DNA of 64,000 bases from Membranipora membranacea (GCA_914767715.1 OU612066.1:28558283-28622282), one strand, 5' to 3'. Shown: positions 36,881-49,024, counted from the stretch's first letter. The notes: generated by a model from the sequence alone, not told the origin. A program made the numbers and translations.

Positions 36881-36935
36881 TCATAATGCTTTGTCTTTAT
36901 ATATGAGTCAATTTTGTGATAATGTTTTTTTTCAG

Positions 36936-39900
36936 AGCATGACCAACAAGGTTGTTAAGCTGACAGCAGCGTCGGGTGTGGCAGCATGTACCATAGATTG
37001 TCAGACTGTACACAGTTTTGCAGGGATACCGGATGGAAGACTAGGCCTGGAGAGAACTGCACTCGAGGCAATGCTTAGTGTGAATGTAAAAAAAACACAA
37101 GACATCATGTGAGTTCTACCAAACATTGTACTTTAATACTTTTAGGGAAACTTAAAACTGTTTCTGAAGATGTTATTGTTATATGTTAGTATTTGTTACC
37201 ACTTTGAGTATTATTTCATAATATTTCTGTTCATTTTACAAATAATAATCCGCAATTCTATGAATGTTTTTTTTAAATATTACTCACGATTTTATTATTG
37301 AGATGGAAAATTTTCTCTCACGTGTATCAGAATGAGGTGATGTTGTATAGGCTCCTTTCGAAAGCTTTAAAGATTTATGAACTTCTAAACTATCACTTTC
37401 ACCAGTGATTTTAATCATTTTTGTCATCTTATATAGAAAACAGATATATTGTTAATTGATGAGATCAGTATGGTGAGTAGGAGGCTGCTGGAGCAGGTGG
37501 ATCTTGTGTGCCAGATTGCGAAGGTAAGAAATCCATCTACTAGATCCTGATAGCCATCCTGAAACTCTCATGAGAACAAATATTTTGATGATTATTTTAT
37601 TGGTTATGATATTTGAGATACATCATACCGCTTGACAGCAGTCCAGTCAAGCTCAGTTTCAAGGATTCCTCTAGCATACATCATCGGTATGTTGGACATG
37701 GTTGTTTTGTGTGTCACGGTAACAAATTCTAAGAGGCTTCTTACTTCTCATTGCTACCGCAACAATCGCAGAATTCTTTATCACTTATGCCATCCCTGAA
37801 ATGATCTAGGCACCCATCCCTTGTCCTACCTAAAGGCCCCACAGACCAAACAGCAGACTTGTGACTACAAATATTTCCATTGTAAATATTATTATGTCTC
37901 AAATATTATTTTATCTGCCATCAGAATATGTGAAGAAAATTCTGCCAGGACATCATTGATATTTCCTCATTATTTGAGAGATTGCTGATGGAAAGCCGAA
38001 TTAATGGGTTTCCTTTTTTCAATAATGACATATCTTACAAATATTTGTAGAGAAACCCAAGATCTTGGGTCGATACAGGTAGTGTTTTGCGGCGACTTTT
38101 ACCAGTTGCCTCCCGTGTGTGACCAAGAAACTGGAGTTTCAGGCGACTACGCGTTCAATTCGCCAGTGTGGAAGAAGTTGAAGTTGAATTTTATTAACTT
38201 AAAGAGAGTACATAGATTCTCAAATCTAGCTCTTTCAAGGTAAATATCTCTGATTTTCCAATATTATTTCCTTAAATGCCAGTTAGTATTGGTTGCAAAA
38301 GCCAGGACACAATGAGGATTCCATTTTGCATTATTTTGGGATAGAAATTTTCAAAATTTTACAGACATTGTAGTCCGTGAATATAAATTATGAGAGAAGT
38401 AGTATCAAATACTGCCCTACCGAATGTTTAATCTTCATTTCTTGTCAGTTACTGATACTTTGTTTGACTACATTTTGAACTGCTTTCTCTATGTCTTATA
38501 CTGTGATACTCTGTAATGAATTTGATGGAATGTAAAGGGTGCCTTTGCTATGTACTTCTCTAATATCTATTTTTTTCTTTAATCTTCCACAACTTTCTCA
38601 TACAACCATCTTTGACAATAGCTGTGTGACATGCACAAACTAGAAGTATGTGTTGAATTTGTAACTGATACCTTATATTAAAGGCTTTGTCTTGATTTCT
38701 AGGTACATATCAGACCTCTCAAAAGGTGTTATGAGTGACACCGCCAAGATGACTATTACAGAAATACAAAGACGGAAGTAGCCAAACGCCTTCCAATCAT
38801 CAACACTCTGTAAAACAAACGCTGAGTGTGACAGTGTGAACTCTTTATGCCTCAGCCAGCTAACAGGCCAGCCCAACCTCTACGTATCATTCGATACAGG
38901 CGACGAGAAATGTCTGGATAAAGTTGCACCCAGGCGAATTGCATTTAAAGTTGGTGCTGTCGTCATTCTGACAACAAACATTGACATCAGTAACAAGTTG
39001 GTCAATGGCAGGGCGGGGGTTGTAAGGGAATGCAACAATGATGTTATCTCGGTGCTGCTCAATGGTGATAGGTCACCCATCAGTTCTCCTTTGGCTCCCC
39101 CGAGGTTACAGGAGACAATTTCCCTTACGTTTGGCGTGGGCAAGGACAATCCACAGGTCCCAATCACTAACTATAAATGGACCAGTCCATGTTAAACTCA
39201 CCAAATTATGTCAACCTGGACAACTGGCTGTGGCCCTAAGCCGATGCTCAGATTTTCACAATCTCGGTGCTTCAGGCACCCTAACGTACCCACCCGTGAG
39301 AGGGGACATAGCTGCGTTTTACTATATGATTGACAACTGTCAGGTAGGCTAAAGTTGAAACGGTCAATTCCATGATATTGTTTCAGCAGCATATTGCGAT
39401 ATGCAGGATGTATTTATGATGTCTTAGTTAAAATATATTGTTTTATCCCTTCATAACATAAATTGGGATGGGAGGTTCTACGGCTACTTCCATTTTGCAA
39501 TTTTTACACAATATGGCCAACAACTAATATTCTTGAAGCAAAAATATCAAACTTTGAGTTGTAGGAGGGAAAAGGTCTGCTGAATTTTACCCAGAGATGA
39601 GGTTTTGTGATGTCCCCATAGATGTGGAATGCTATCGTTTGATCTTAAAAGCTGAAGTCTGGTGTTATTGATGATTCATTGTATAAATATGGAGAAAATT
39701 AGACTGGTTTGCTAAATTATTTTATTTCTGTGACAGGACTCAAGCAGCAGCAGCGAAGAGGGAGATGAGCCTGAGACTATCCACCAGACTAGCCTCACCC
39801 ATGTCCCAGAGACTGCAGGATTGAAGTTTGAAGGGACGGATGTGAATGAGAAATTCATATGGGATTGCCTGACACAATTATATGAGAAGTCAAAACTGAC

Positions 39901-42900
39901 TCAGAATCCCGAGAAGGCTTTCTCCAATAAGTGAGTAAAGTTGTTGTTTTTCAATTTAAATTTCGTTCAAAGAGAAGAGATGTATGCTGTCACAAGTTTT
40001 ACGAAGTTTGACTATCTGTAAACATTTCTCATTATGCTACATTTTTATGTAGACATATCATATCAACAACAAATTTGTCTGGAACTAGCGCTACATAAAA
40101 CCATCATTGCATATGTTATTAACTAGTGCAACAGAAACAGGTTATGACAAACTTGGGGTGCATAAAAATGGGACAATTGGCCTTGGTGGATTGGGATGAG
40201 TCGCACTAATTATCATTTAAATAATTTTTGAATGCCAAACAGCTCTCGAAGCATCCAGTTTTGTCGCATAAACCTTATACCTAATACCTAAAAAAAGAGA
40301 TTGCTTTGGTTGATTCAATTGATTCTTTACAAGTGAATTGTCTTTAATTTTGGGAAGGAAAATTTAATTGACAGAATTTCTCACTAAACTTATTTATTTA
40401 TTAACAGTGGTAAATGGCAGGCCAAACAAAAGCAAGTCATCGCAAGCAAACCTTATTACATATTTATCACAAATTTGATCTGTTGGAGGAACTTTTAACC
40501 CGAAAAAAACAAGGGCCAACATAAAAATTGTTTAAAAATTCTAGATAAAGCTCTACTGTGATCCTTTACAGCCTTGAATCATTCATGTATAGCCGGGCGT
40601 ATGAGGAGATCATGGGGATGTGTGGCAGATCATCCGCCTATTCGCTCTGGCGTTCTGTGAGACAGCGAGACAGCGAAAAATTAAATTAAATAATATTTTT
40701 AATGTTTATGGAAGTTTTTGCTTTGATCTATCATTGAACCTACAGAATTACATATATATATATATATATATATATATGTAACTTACCATAATTTTTTCCT
40801 ACAAGGCCACATCGATCAAGTATCATGATCCAGATCCTAAATCATTAAACAATGAGAAATAAACTTTAGCCCTCAAATAAAGATATGCTTTGCCATACCT
40901 TGCAAAAAGAATTAAGTTTCTTTAGGATTGAAGCACCTTACTGTAATTCAGTATATTCGTACTTGTTATATCTTTAATTGATACTTCTGTTTAAAGCTGC
41001 TGAAAACGAAACAACTGAAGCAGAATCAACTCCCAGTTGTAGTTATTCCACCATGCCTAAAGACCCTACTACTTCTACTCAGCATACCATCCAGGCAGAT
41101 GAGCTCGTAAACGAAGGGAAGCTAAGGTATGTTTATAACAAGGTTTATATTTACAGCAATACCAAGCAATTATAATGTAAGAATGAGTATATGATTTCCA
41201 GGGCTAGTTGGCAGATAAATAAGGGAGAACACAGCACCCACATGCACTACTTTGAGACGGCATACAATGCACAGCAATTTACATTGTATTTATACTGTGG
41301 CAGCAGATGAAAATGGTATCAATATTTCAAATCTTCACCACTCTTTGTGAACCAAGAACGTAATTAAGATGTTTGTTGTCATACTTATGAACTCTGACAG
41401 TTTCAAAACTAATTAACTCAAACACAGGGAGAGAGGGAAGAGAGGAGGCAGTCAGGAGATACTGTAGTATGAGAGAACTGATAGCAGAGCAGCTTGTCGC
41501 TAACTGAGAGAGTGTAAATGATGAGCCCTCATCAATAGAAATAGAATACTTTCAGAACCAGGCCTATGCTCTTACCAATCCAACAGATGAATTTTTCCTC
41601 TTTTTCAAAAAACTCAATAGGGCACTCATGGATTTTCTGCATAAACAGAAATATTCACCTGCTGTCATCCCTATGACACGTAAGAGACTCAGTGACAGCA
41701 AACACCTCAGGACGCACTTTGTGGAGATCTGTTCTCATGATGCAGACCATATTATGCAAGGTGCGTAGCATCTAAATACTTAATAATCGCTAATCCTAGG
41801 ACAGCTTTCACTTAATATAGTTACGATGCAGATTCAAAAGCATTGATCGGCAGACTATTTAAAACATCCGACACAAGAATTGTTGAACAACTGAATTTTT
41901 ATTTTCAGGCCATTTTAGATTTGGTTATTTCCATAAATACATTTCTTTTATATATATGCCTCTTTCTAAGGTATAAAATATAAATCTATACAATTTTCTT
42001 TTAAACAGAGATGTATGGAGTCATAGTCAACCACTTTGTTGACACTGGGTCATATGAGTTCAGGCGATGTGCGATCGAAAGGTGTGTGAAAAAAAAAAAC
42101 TCTGCGAGAAGAGGTTTGTTAGTTTAAATTTATTCATGGAGAAATGGTGGTGCGATGAAGCAAAATTAGAATAAACATATGGAAAAATGTTCTAATCCTC
42201 TACTATGCGTGCTCAAACTTGTATAGATCTCTCTAATGAGTTACCTTAGATCCACATTCAACCAAGCTATCATATTATAATATCATAATTATAGAGAAGT
42301 TTGTCTGAGTATTTAATAACCTGCTCAATTTCCAGGTTCGAGCTGCTAATAAAAGTAGAAAGATTACATCCAAGCAAGAGCTTTGCAGCACATGCCATCT
42401 TTCAGATGAACAAGATGAGGATGGCACTAAATGGATACAGTGCACCATGTGCCACAGATGGTACCACGAAAACTGCCTCCAAATAACTCACGAGCAGTTT
42501 GATAAGTTTGCTAATTGTGATAGCTGGCAATGCGCTCTTTGTGAATCAGTAAGTATGATTTTATAATTACAATTATTCTTTTCAAAGTCACAGTTATGCC
42601 TCACTCCATTGGTACTGCTATTTAGGGTTTTGGTTTTCGCACAACATCATAAATGGATTTGGATACATGGTAGCCGTATTCGTGTTTTTGTTCAGCCGAG
42701 CGACGGGTTGGGAGAGAATGATGGAATTCTGTACATTCCTATATTGGAGGATGTTGGGAGTTCTGTTATTCTATAGCTCCCTCACTTGGGAGAAATGTAG
42801 CTCTACCAAGTCTGAATTGATAACATCAGGCCTTATCATAAATTGTGATGTTTCAGCAAGCTCTGCAACCCCTCTGAGAGCACACTGCATACCCCATAGG

Positions 42901-43392
42901 CACTCAGTGGTCGGTTTTTCCTCTGGCAAGTCCCTCAAACTCCACAGTTCAAAGAACGCAGCGATACGCCTTAGATCTAAGATGTTCTGTGGCTGGAGTG
43001 TCTTCTGTCCGCCTAGTTATAAATCAATCCCATTATTAGAATATTGAGCAGATAAAACTTAGTTATTAATGTTAAAAATAAAAGGATGCAACTTCAAACT
43101 TCTATGTTTCATGAATGCTACAAAGCTGTGTAATGTCCACAGATGAATTTATCAATCATCTCACCTCTTTGAAATAGCTCCACCAGTATTGAGGTGTGCT
43201 CCAGGAGCTCTATAGTGGCTGTCAGATCTTGCTCTGTCACTGTCTGATATTGCTACAATATACAGCATGTGTTAGATATTTCAGGGATCCCACCGGTTTT
43301 TATCTGTAATGCCACATTCAGCTAACACACTTTATATTATATTTTAGCTTGGCGCAGACCATGAACCAGACAGTGAGCATGATGTAGCTTGA
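36936..43392 (+). pseudogene. PIF1-like helicase gene ending in a PHD finger, broken
   Basis: Likely exons: 36936-37108, 37437-37523, 38051-38239, 38703-39343, 39737-39930, 40572-40656, about 40997-41128, about 41430-41761, about 42011-42113, 42336-42548 and 43348-43392 (stop TGA). Helicase motifs in order: TVHSFAGIP (Ia), LLIDEISMV (Walker B), VVFCGDFYQLPPV (III), VGAVVILTTNID with LVNGRAGVV, then LAWARTIHRSQSLT and GQLAVALSRC (V/VI). The Walker A exon is missing; sequence upstream of 36.88 kb is TIR. Downstream is an acidic Ser/Glu region, an unrecognised segment (FFLFFKKLNRALMDFLHK) and a PHD finger (CSTC, CTMC, WYHENC, CALC) just before the C-terminus. Breaks: TAG near 38778, a frameshift near 39115, TGA near 41502 and uncertain phases at 37108/37437 and 37523/38051. 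A helicase could unwind element DNA during transposition; that role is inference. Confidence 0.75.
40752..40776. repeat. (AT)n microsatellite
   Basis: About twelve AT dinucleotides in an intron of the PIF1-like gene. Confidence 0.95.
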
Positions 43393-46300
43393 GTTGTTCA
43401 GATTACATGACTGAAAACCGAACTGTGATGCTCAATTACCTTCATCAGGTAGAGCATGTTTTTATCCTAAACCTCTTCAGCAAGATGATTTCTCATCTTG
43501 TCTAGCTCAGCAGCATAAACATGGCGCCGAGTCAACTTTGGGTGAATCCTCCAGTCCCTATTCACAGAGAACTCATAGGCACCTACCCAATGGACCCATA
43601 GCATTTCACCTGTAACATAGAAACTAAATATACATTTCATAATACTCGTGTCGTTACAGTTAGCTAGCTTACTTACAAACTATCCCTAACCTCAGAAACG
43701 TCTATAAACAAGCATTCACCATACTTAGCCGATACACAACTTGTTGACTTACCCGCTGCTGTTTTGAGTCTACGAGAGACTTTCTTTCTGCCTTTTTTTT
43801 AACTGTCTTGTTCACATCCTTGTGCACAGCACTTCTCAGCAAGCTGTTTCTCAGCTTCTTTAAACAGTGCTAAAACATAGTTAGGATTGATAGTTTTATT
43901 CGTTTTATTACAATTATCACATTTGATAGACTTATACGCCATTGCCGCAGAATCATGACATGACTGTTTTTATCATCTGGTGCCCTTATCAGCAGCATTG
44001 TTCTCGTTTCTCATAAGCATATGTACATAATTGTCCAAATCACCCGCAGGTAAAGTATTTGTAAATGTTTAACAATTTCTGTTGTGATCCAAATATTATT
44101 ATCATTATCATTATGATCTCAGTAAAGTTCTTGAAATCCTTGTGAGAAAGGTTTTGCTGTATAACTAACTTTTATATCAATTATAAATGTCAGGCACTCT
44201 TCCCCTCCGGGCTGCCTCAGCGTATAATCTTTACCAAATACACGGCCACATCTCCAAGTACAGATGGCCCTCTTTATAGCTGCTCTATTAGGTGCTGCTC
44301 CATCCATAGAAACATAGCGAATCTGTATGCATCATCCAAAAGAAAACCAAATATACAGTATATTTTATATACAGCAGATCACAACTATGCTCAATATGGA
44401 ACCCACTAAACAGGATATATTATGATTTCTGGGTTTAGAAAAGTGAAACAGCAGTGATCAGTTACTCCGGCTCATACAATTTCAGAAGCCTTCTTAATTT
44501 GAATGAGAGTCAGTTAATAAGAGCCTGGGTGGTTATTCAATTAAAAGTTACTTAAACTTCTATCTGATCGCTCCTAACTGAGATTAGCAAGATCAACCAG
44601 AGGTCTGGTTCCCAAATCGCTCCCCCTTTGTTCAAACTATAATATTCTTATTTTGTCAAGCTCTTAAAATTCCCACGTAGTTGAAGGTGATGACAGTTTG
44701 TTTAATTAGACGATGCTCTAAAGAAGTAGATGCTGTCACATTGCAATTGGAGTAACTTACCACAAATCCATGTTGATGCAATTCTTCAATTGCGTCAGTC
44801 AAAGTCGATAGAATATCAATGGAGTTCCAGGTCCGAACTGGAAAGTACCCGACTGGAAACGTAGCTCCATTGAGGCCAGCAAATATCAGTTTGGATACTT
44901 TATTTGCCATATCCGGTTCTTTCACCTCAGTAGGAGGGAACGCCAAGGCTGCAAGGCTCCTCACATCTGATAGCTCTGCATAACCGTGAACCATGCCGTT
45001 ATTGTCAAACATGACATCTTCCTAAGTGAACATAAAAAATATATTTGCATTATATTTATTGAAGAATGAAATAATTTTGCAGCTCTTTGAGCTATCCTTG
45101 TCGCTATTCTTATGGTCAGTCATGATCAGAAATCATTAACATATAGATGCAATAATTGGACAACACAAGTGTATCATAACAGTCAGCTAGGAAAAGCCAG
45201 CAATTGAGATGCCATCTAAAAACTTTACCTGTATTGTCATCTCGTCGATGAGAAGCCCTCCCAAAAATTCATACGAAGTCGCCTTCCTCTCTAACCATAC
45301 TTCTTTCATCCAGTTGATGGCTTCTCTGTTTATGCCACTGCTTTGATCACAAGATGCCTTGTAAGTCCTAGGAAAGACGGAGGAAAATCAAGCTGATATC
45401 CAGGAGACAAGAAACAAAAGGATCATTGAAGAATGTACGTTGCTTGTGTCATAACTGTTGGTAGAATTGATCAAACAATATCATATATTTTACAAACAAT
45501 TGATACATCATCAAGCATTGTTTTTTCTTCTCCTTTGTCTTCAGTCACAACATTGTTAAAAATAATAACTTACCTCAGCTGCCTTGGAGAAGGTAAAATT
45601 CCTTGGTACTGAGCAGATCTCGCCTCTTTGAAGCTCTTAGGGCACTGATTATAGTGTCGTAGGCTTGTTGTTATAGTCCTGACAAAAAATTTAAACATAT
45701 AAGTTGGGTTTGGACTGCAGAGATACAACATGTATACATCCAATTTTAGTTTGTTAGCGATGCCAAAAATGATAGAATCTAGTAGTGGCAAGGCATTGAT
45801 ACCAATTGTTGATACGTTGTCAACCAACTAACCTTGAAGCATATAAGCCTATACCAATATAACCGGCATGCTTCAAGGGAATCTAGTACACCCGCCGGTA
45901 AAATGATCCATGCATATTCTCGCACAAATGTATTCAGCAGCGCGGGGCCATCAATAGTATATCCTTATGCCTGTGAGTTACAAGAATACAACAAAATACA
46001 AAAATGAACGGTCTGAATAAAACTATTAGATTATGAATACATAAAGCATCAGAATTTACTAACATCGGGTTGAAGATCCTCTTCTTTTTTGACCCCATTT
46101 CTAGTCGTGTCCTCACATGCTCCCCAAAGTTCTCACTTCCGTTACCTCAGTGATTTTCCGCTTAATATTGGTTGGTGAAAGGTTTTCTACAACAACAGAA
46201 CATAACGTAAATTAAGGAGAATAGGGATTTGTAAGCCGGTCATTCTGTGACCCAAGGGAGGCCAATTGTACACATATTATCAGAAATTTAACTTTCATTA

Positions 46301-46971
46301 ACAGCCTTGAGGCATTGATATCTTAATACAGGCTTCAGTTATACTAGTTAGACCCTACATGCTGTGAGATAATCAGATTACGTCATGAGCACCAACAGGT
46401 TAAATCACATCAACATACCTTTTTCTGCCGTGAGTATGGCTTTCTCATGCTTTCGTTTCCTATAGCTGTCCACCTTCTTACAGCTATGACAGGTAGTCAC
46501 CTTACTGAATTTTGATGTGACATGAGGACAGGCACCAGACTTTCGCATATCACAAGGTTTGCAGAAGTATAGTAGTTGCTGTCACATGCACCCGATATTT
46601 TCATCCCATTAACTGTGACCTTTATCATTTTGTCAAGGTCATCTACTTGGATGGATGCATGCACTGCTGGGGTATAATGGAGTAGGTGATACGTGGTTTC
46701 CCCTGCCTTTTGTACAGCATAGTGTTGCGAGAAATCTAAATCCGAGACTGCAGTTTTGTCAAATGAGAAACCTTTGACAGTGCTATATTCCCAATCTCTG
46801 AAACACCTTTTCTGAATTGTTGTGTTGAAATTCGAAGTAATGATGCTCTTAAATTTTTTGCTTTCAAAGTCAAAGCCAGCCTCAGGAAATATTCCTTTCA
46901 AAGTGGATGTTAAATCAGCAACGTTTGCTTCCAAATTAACGGTACTCGTTACCTTCAGGTGGTCTTTCAAC
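42618..46971 (-). pseudogene. P-element/THAP9-like transposase gene, broken
   Basis: Exons in minus order: 46971-46419, 46186-46146, an uncertain one near 46100, 45678-45574, 45367-45229, 45021-44761, 44322-44170, 43869-43753, 43609-43440, 43252-43165, 43012-42618. From 45678 down all junctions keep phase. Features: an N-terminal Cys/His cluster (CDMRKSGACPHV, CHSCKK) where a THAP domain would be expected; LLIDEMTIQ, which fits the first catalytic Asp; AGLNGATFPVGYF; SMDGAAPNR; FIIDIKHCLKKLRN, which matches the D-x-x-H-x-x-K-x-x-RN motif; LWVHWVGAYEF with HPKLTRRH; and near the end SDLVELHFSQVREL, a candidate for the acidic C-terminal motif. Sum is about 670 codons, near P-family size. Breaks: a frameshift near 46560, another in an A8 run (43793-43800), and TAG stops in the 43609-43440 and 43012-42618 exons. 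The first exon lies partly in the right TIR. Confidence 0.82.
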
Positions 46972-47704
46972 CTGTAAAATAAAAACGGAAACAAGTTGGT
47001 TACATAAGTAATGTCTACTGAAGTTGCCTAACATGAAGTCACGATCCAATCGAACCAAAAACTGCTGCCTATATTTTGGGTATGGAGCTTATAGAATATA
47101 TACCAGGTTTTTTGTGGGACTCAGAGACACACGGTCCCATGACAGGTCAATAACACTCAGTGGAGTTATAATGGTTGACAGGAAAACTAGCCTTATCTAA
47201 AAGCCCCTCTAAATAAGGAAACCACTAGAGAAGAATAGGAAACAGACAGAAAGAACAGTATTACACAACATTTTACATCAGCTTGACTGGATGGATGAAG
47301 GACAGAGTAATAATAGAAAAAGTAATGATGAGTAGAGTGAGAGAGTAAGTGAGACGGGAGAGTGCGTAAGGAGAGGAGAGATAGAGAAGTAGAGAGAGTA
47401 GTAGTGAGAGTAATAGTGAGAGTAGTAGAGAGAGTAGAGGAAGAGAGTAGAGGAAGAGAGTAGAGGGAGAGATTAGTAGAGAGAGTGGAGACGAGAGACT
47501 GAATAAATGATGACTAGTAAGTAAGAATAAAAATGGCTTCACAAACTTCAATGTCAAGCCAGAGTGTTGATTGATATCTTAAACACTTGGTGCATAAGTA
47601 GAACCAGATAATGGAATGACATGTACCATTCTAAACAATATATAATACCCTCACCAGCACACTATGTCTGTCAGCTCCAATGTAGTAATCTTCAACACAT
47701 TGCT

Positions 47705-47955
47705 CTTAAATGCGAGCCACTGAATTAGATTCTTCTCTTAGAATGGAAATAGTATCATAGTGTTATACTGTTAGGACACTAAACACAGGGACCCATCTGA
47801 CTGTTATCTGATTGGCTGTCCCTAGTAGCATGAATAATTAGCCTGAGAAATTGTCTTGTTTACAAAATTGCAAACAGTAATTATACCCCATACAGTGTCG
47901 ATGATTAGGGCATTTCTAGATTGCTACTAGGGACTGGCTATTTTTGCAAGCCCTT
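47705..47955. other. Filler at the 5' side of the nested LINE, with short inverted repeat
   Basis: Belongs to the insertion that splits the right TIR but is not recognisable LINE. It contains inverted words GGCTGTCCCTAGTAGCA (about 47815) and TGCTACTAGGGACTGGCT (about 47922), so a small MITE may be nested here. Confidence 0.5.
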
Positions 47956-48816
47956 TGTTTTGCAAAAGAAAGCTAATGATGCTATTCCAGATATGGAATT
48001 CAATGATGCGAGCATATCAAGTTCAGCCGGAAACGAGAGCGAGGTGTGAACAATACCTTCACCCTGACAACATTGACATGCCAAAATCTACCGGAGTGAA
48101 GTACCTAGGAATCAAGTTGGAAAACACACTGAGATGGAATGAAAACACTACGTTTATCACCAGTAAAGCATCGGGTAGACTTGGCTATGTCAGCCGAACT
48201 ATCCCCCGTCGCTCCCAGACTTGAGAAGTCGGGCCTACAACTATCTGGTACGACCCGTCATTGAGTACTCGAGCACGGTGTGGGATGGAGCTCTGACCAA
48301 TACTCAGATAAACTCCATTGAAGCAGTCCAAAGAAGAGCAGCCCGGATGGTTTCCAATGTCAGAAGAACTGATCACACCACCAGCACTACAGAACTTCTG
48401 GAGGACCTGGAGTGGGACACACTGAAAGACCGGAGGGAGAGAAGAAGGCTCGGCATCTTCCGCGCTATGCACTACAACAAAGTTGCTGTCAACATCACTG
48501 ACTACTTCTCTCCACATCCTGCACATGCTGGACAGTCAAGGAAACACCAATCACAGTATTTTATCACTCACTGCAATACCAGAATGAACCAGAAAAGCTT
48601 CTATGTGAGCACTGCTAAACTGTGGAACGCCCTACCGATCGGCAGCACCCTCCTAGAGGGATCCCCAGTGGCAGGCTAAGGTTGATGGCGATCGATCCAC
48701 TGACCCTACGTTGCAGACCCGGAACGGAGACAGACAGAAGAGATGACATATTGCCACAACCTTCTCACAGAAGTTGGCGATTAACCTTCAAGTACCAAGT
48801 ACCAAGTAAATATTTA
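47956..48816 (+). mobile_element. 5'-truncated CR1-like LINE nested in right TIR
   Basis: Encodes only the C-terminal part of the reverse transcriptase protein (GVKYLGIKLENTLRW, VRPVIEYSSTVWD, FITHCNTRMNQKSFYVSTAK, ending GSPVAG at 48679), aligning with 35040-35650 of the larger LINE. A frameshift lies near 48215 and an earlier one near 48020. The 3' end is AAGTACC repeats (about 48793-48810). It interrupts the TIR at the site intact in the left TIR near 36010, so it inserted after the TIR pair formed. Confidence 0.88.
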
Positions 48817-49024
48817 ATTGTGGCGGTAGTCTGATTTCCAAGCAACATCAAAACAATATGATTCAACCAATCAGAAAGTGTTTCCGGTATGAAAAAGAAT
48901 TCAACTTTGGCAGTTGGAGCTGTGTTTACTTCAAAACCTAGAAACTGCAAAGTAAATAGAGCTTCCATCCTTCCCACCCCCCACCCACACCAAGCCCAAA
49001 AGCAGGAACTGCGGCAGTCCTATG

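Larger units (their letters stand above)
35803..49024. mobile_element. 13.2-kb P-type DNA transposon with 1.1-kb TIRs, PIF1 helicase and PHD finger
   Basis: The ends are inverted copies starting CATAGGACTGCCGCAG, extend about 1.08 kb, and are flanked by the 7-bp repeat GCACATT. P elements also start with CA and make 8-bp duplications, so the class fits apart from one base. Inside, the + strand (36.9-43.4 kb) encodes a PIF1-like helicase followed by a region ending in a PHD finger. The - strand (47.0-42.6 kb) encodes a P/THAP9-like transposase. The genes converge and interleave. A truncated LINE (about 1.1 kb) lies inside the right TIR, so the pre-insertion length was near 12.1 kb. Stops and frameshifts in both genes suggest this copy is inactive. 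A chance inverted segmental duplication is the alternative, but symmetrical termini plus a direct repeat argue against it. Confidence 0.8.
46826..49024 (-). repeat. Right terminal inverted repeat, split by a LINE
   Basis: Reverse complement of the left TIR. The two pieces, about 46826-47702 and 48817-49024, add up to about 1,085 bp, matching the left copy. The GA-rich tract at about 47330-47500 is the counterpart of the left CT tract but differs in length. Part of the repeat is transposase coding sequence. Confidence 0.88.

Noticed and set aside
47273-47557. 94-codon Leu/Ser-rich open frame
   Set aside because: It is the GA/CT microsatellite of the TIR read in one frame.
35803-49024. Helitron as the explanation for the PIF1-like helicase
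   Set aside because: No Rep/HUH nuclease motif, no CTRR terminus or 3' hairpin; instead long TIRs, a target duplication and a P-type transposase.
35803-49024. Maverick/Polinton element
   Set aside because: No integrase, protein-primed polymerase, protease or packaging ATPase; the duplication is 7 bp rather than 6.
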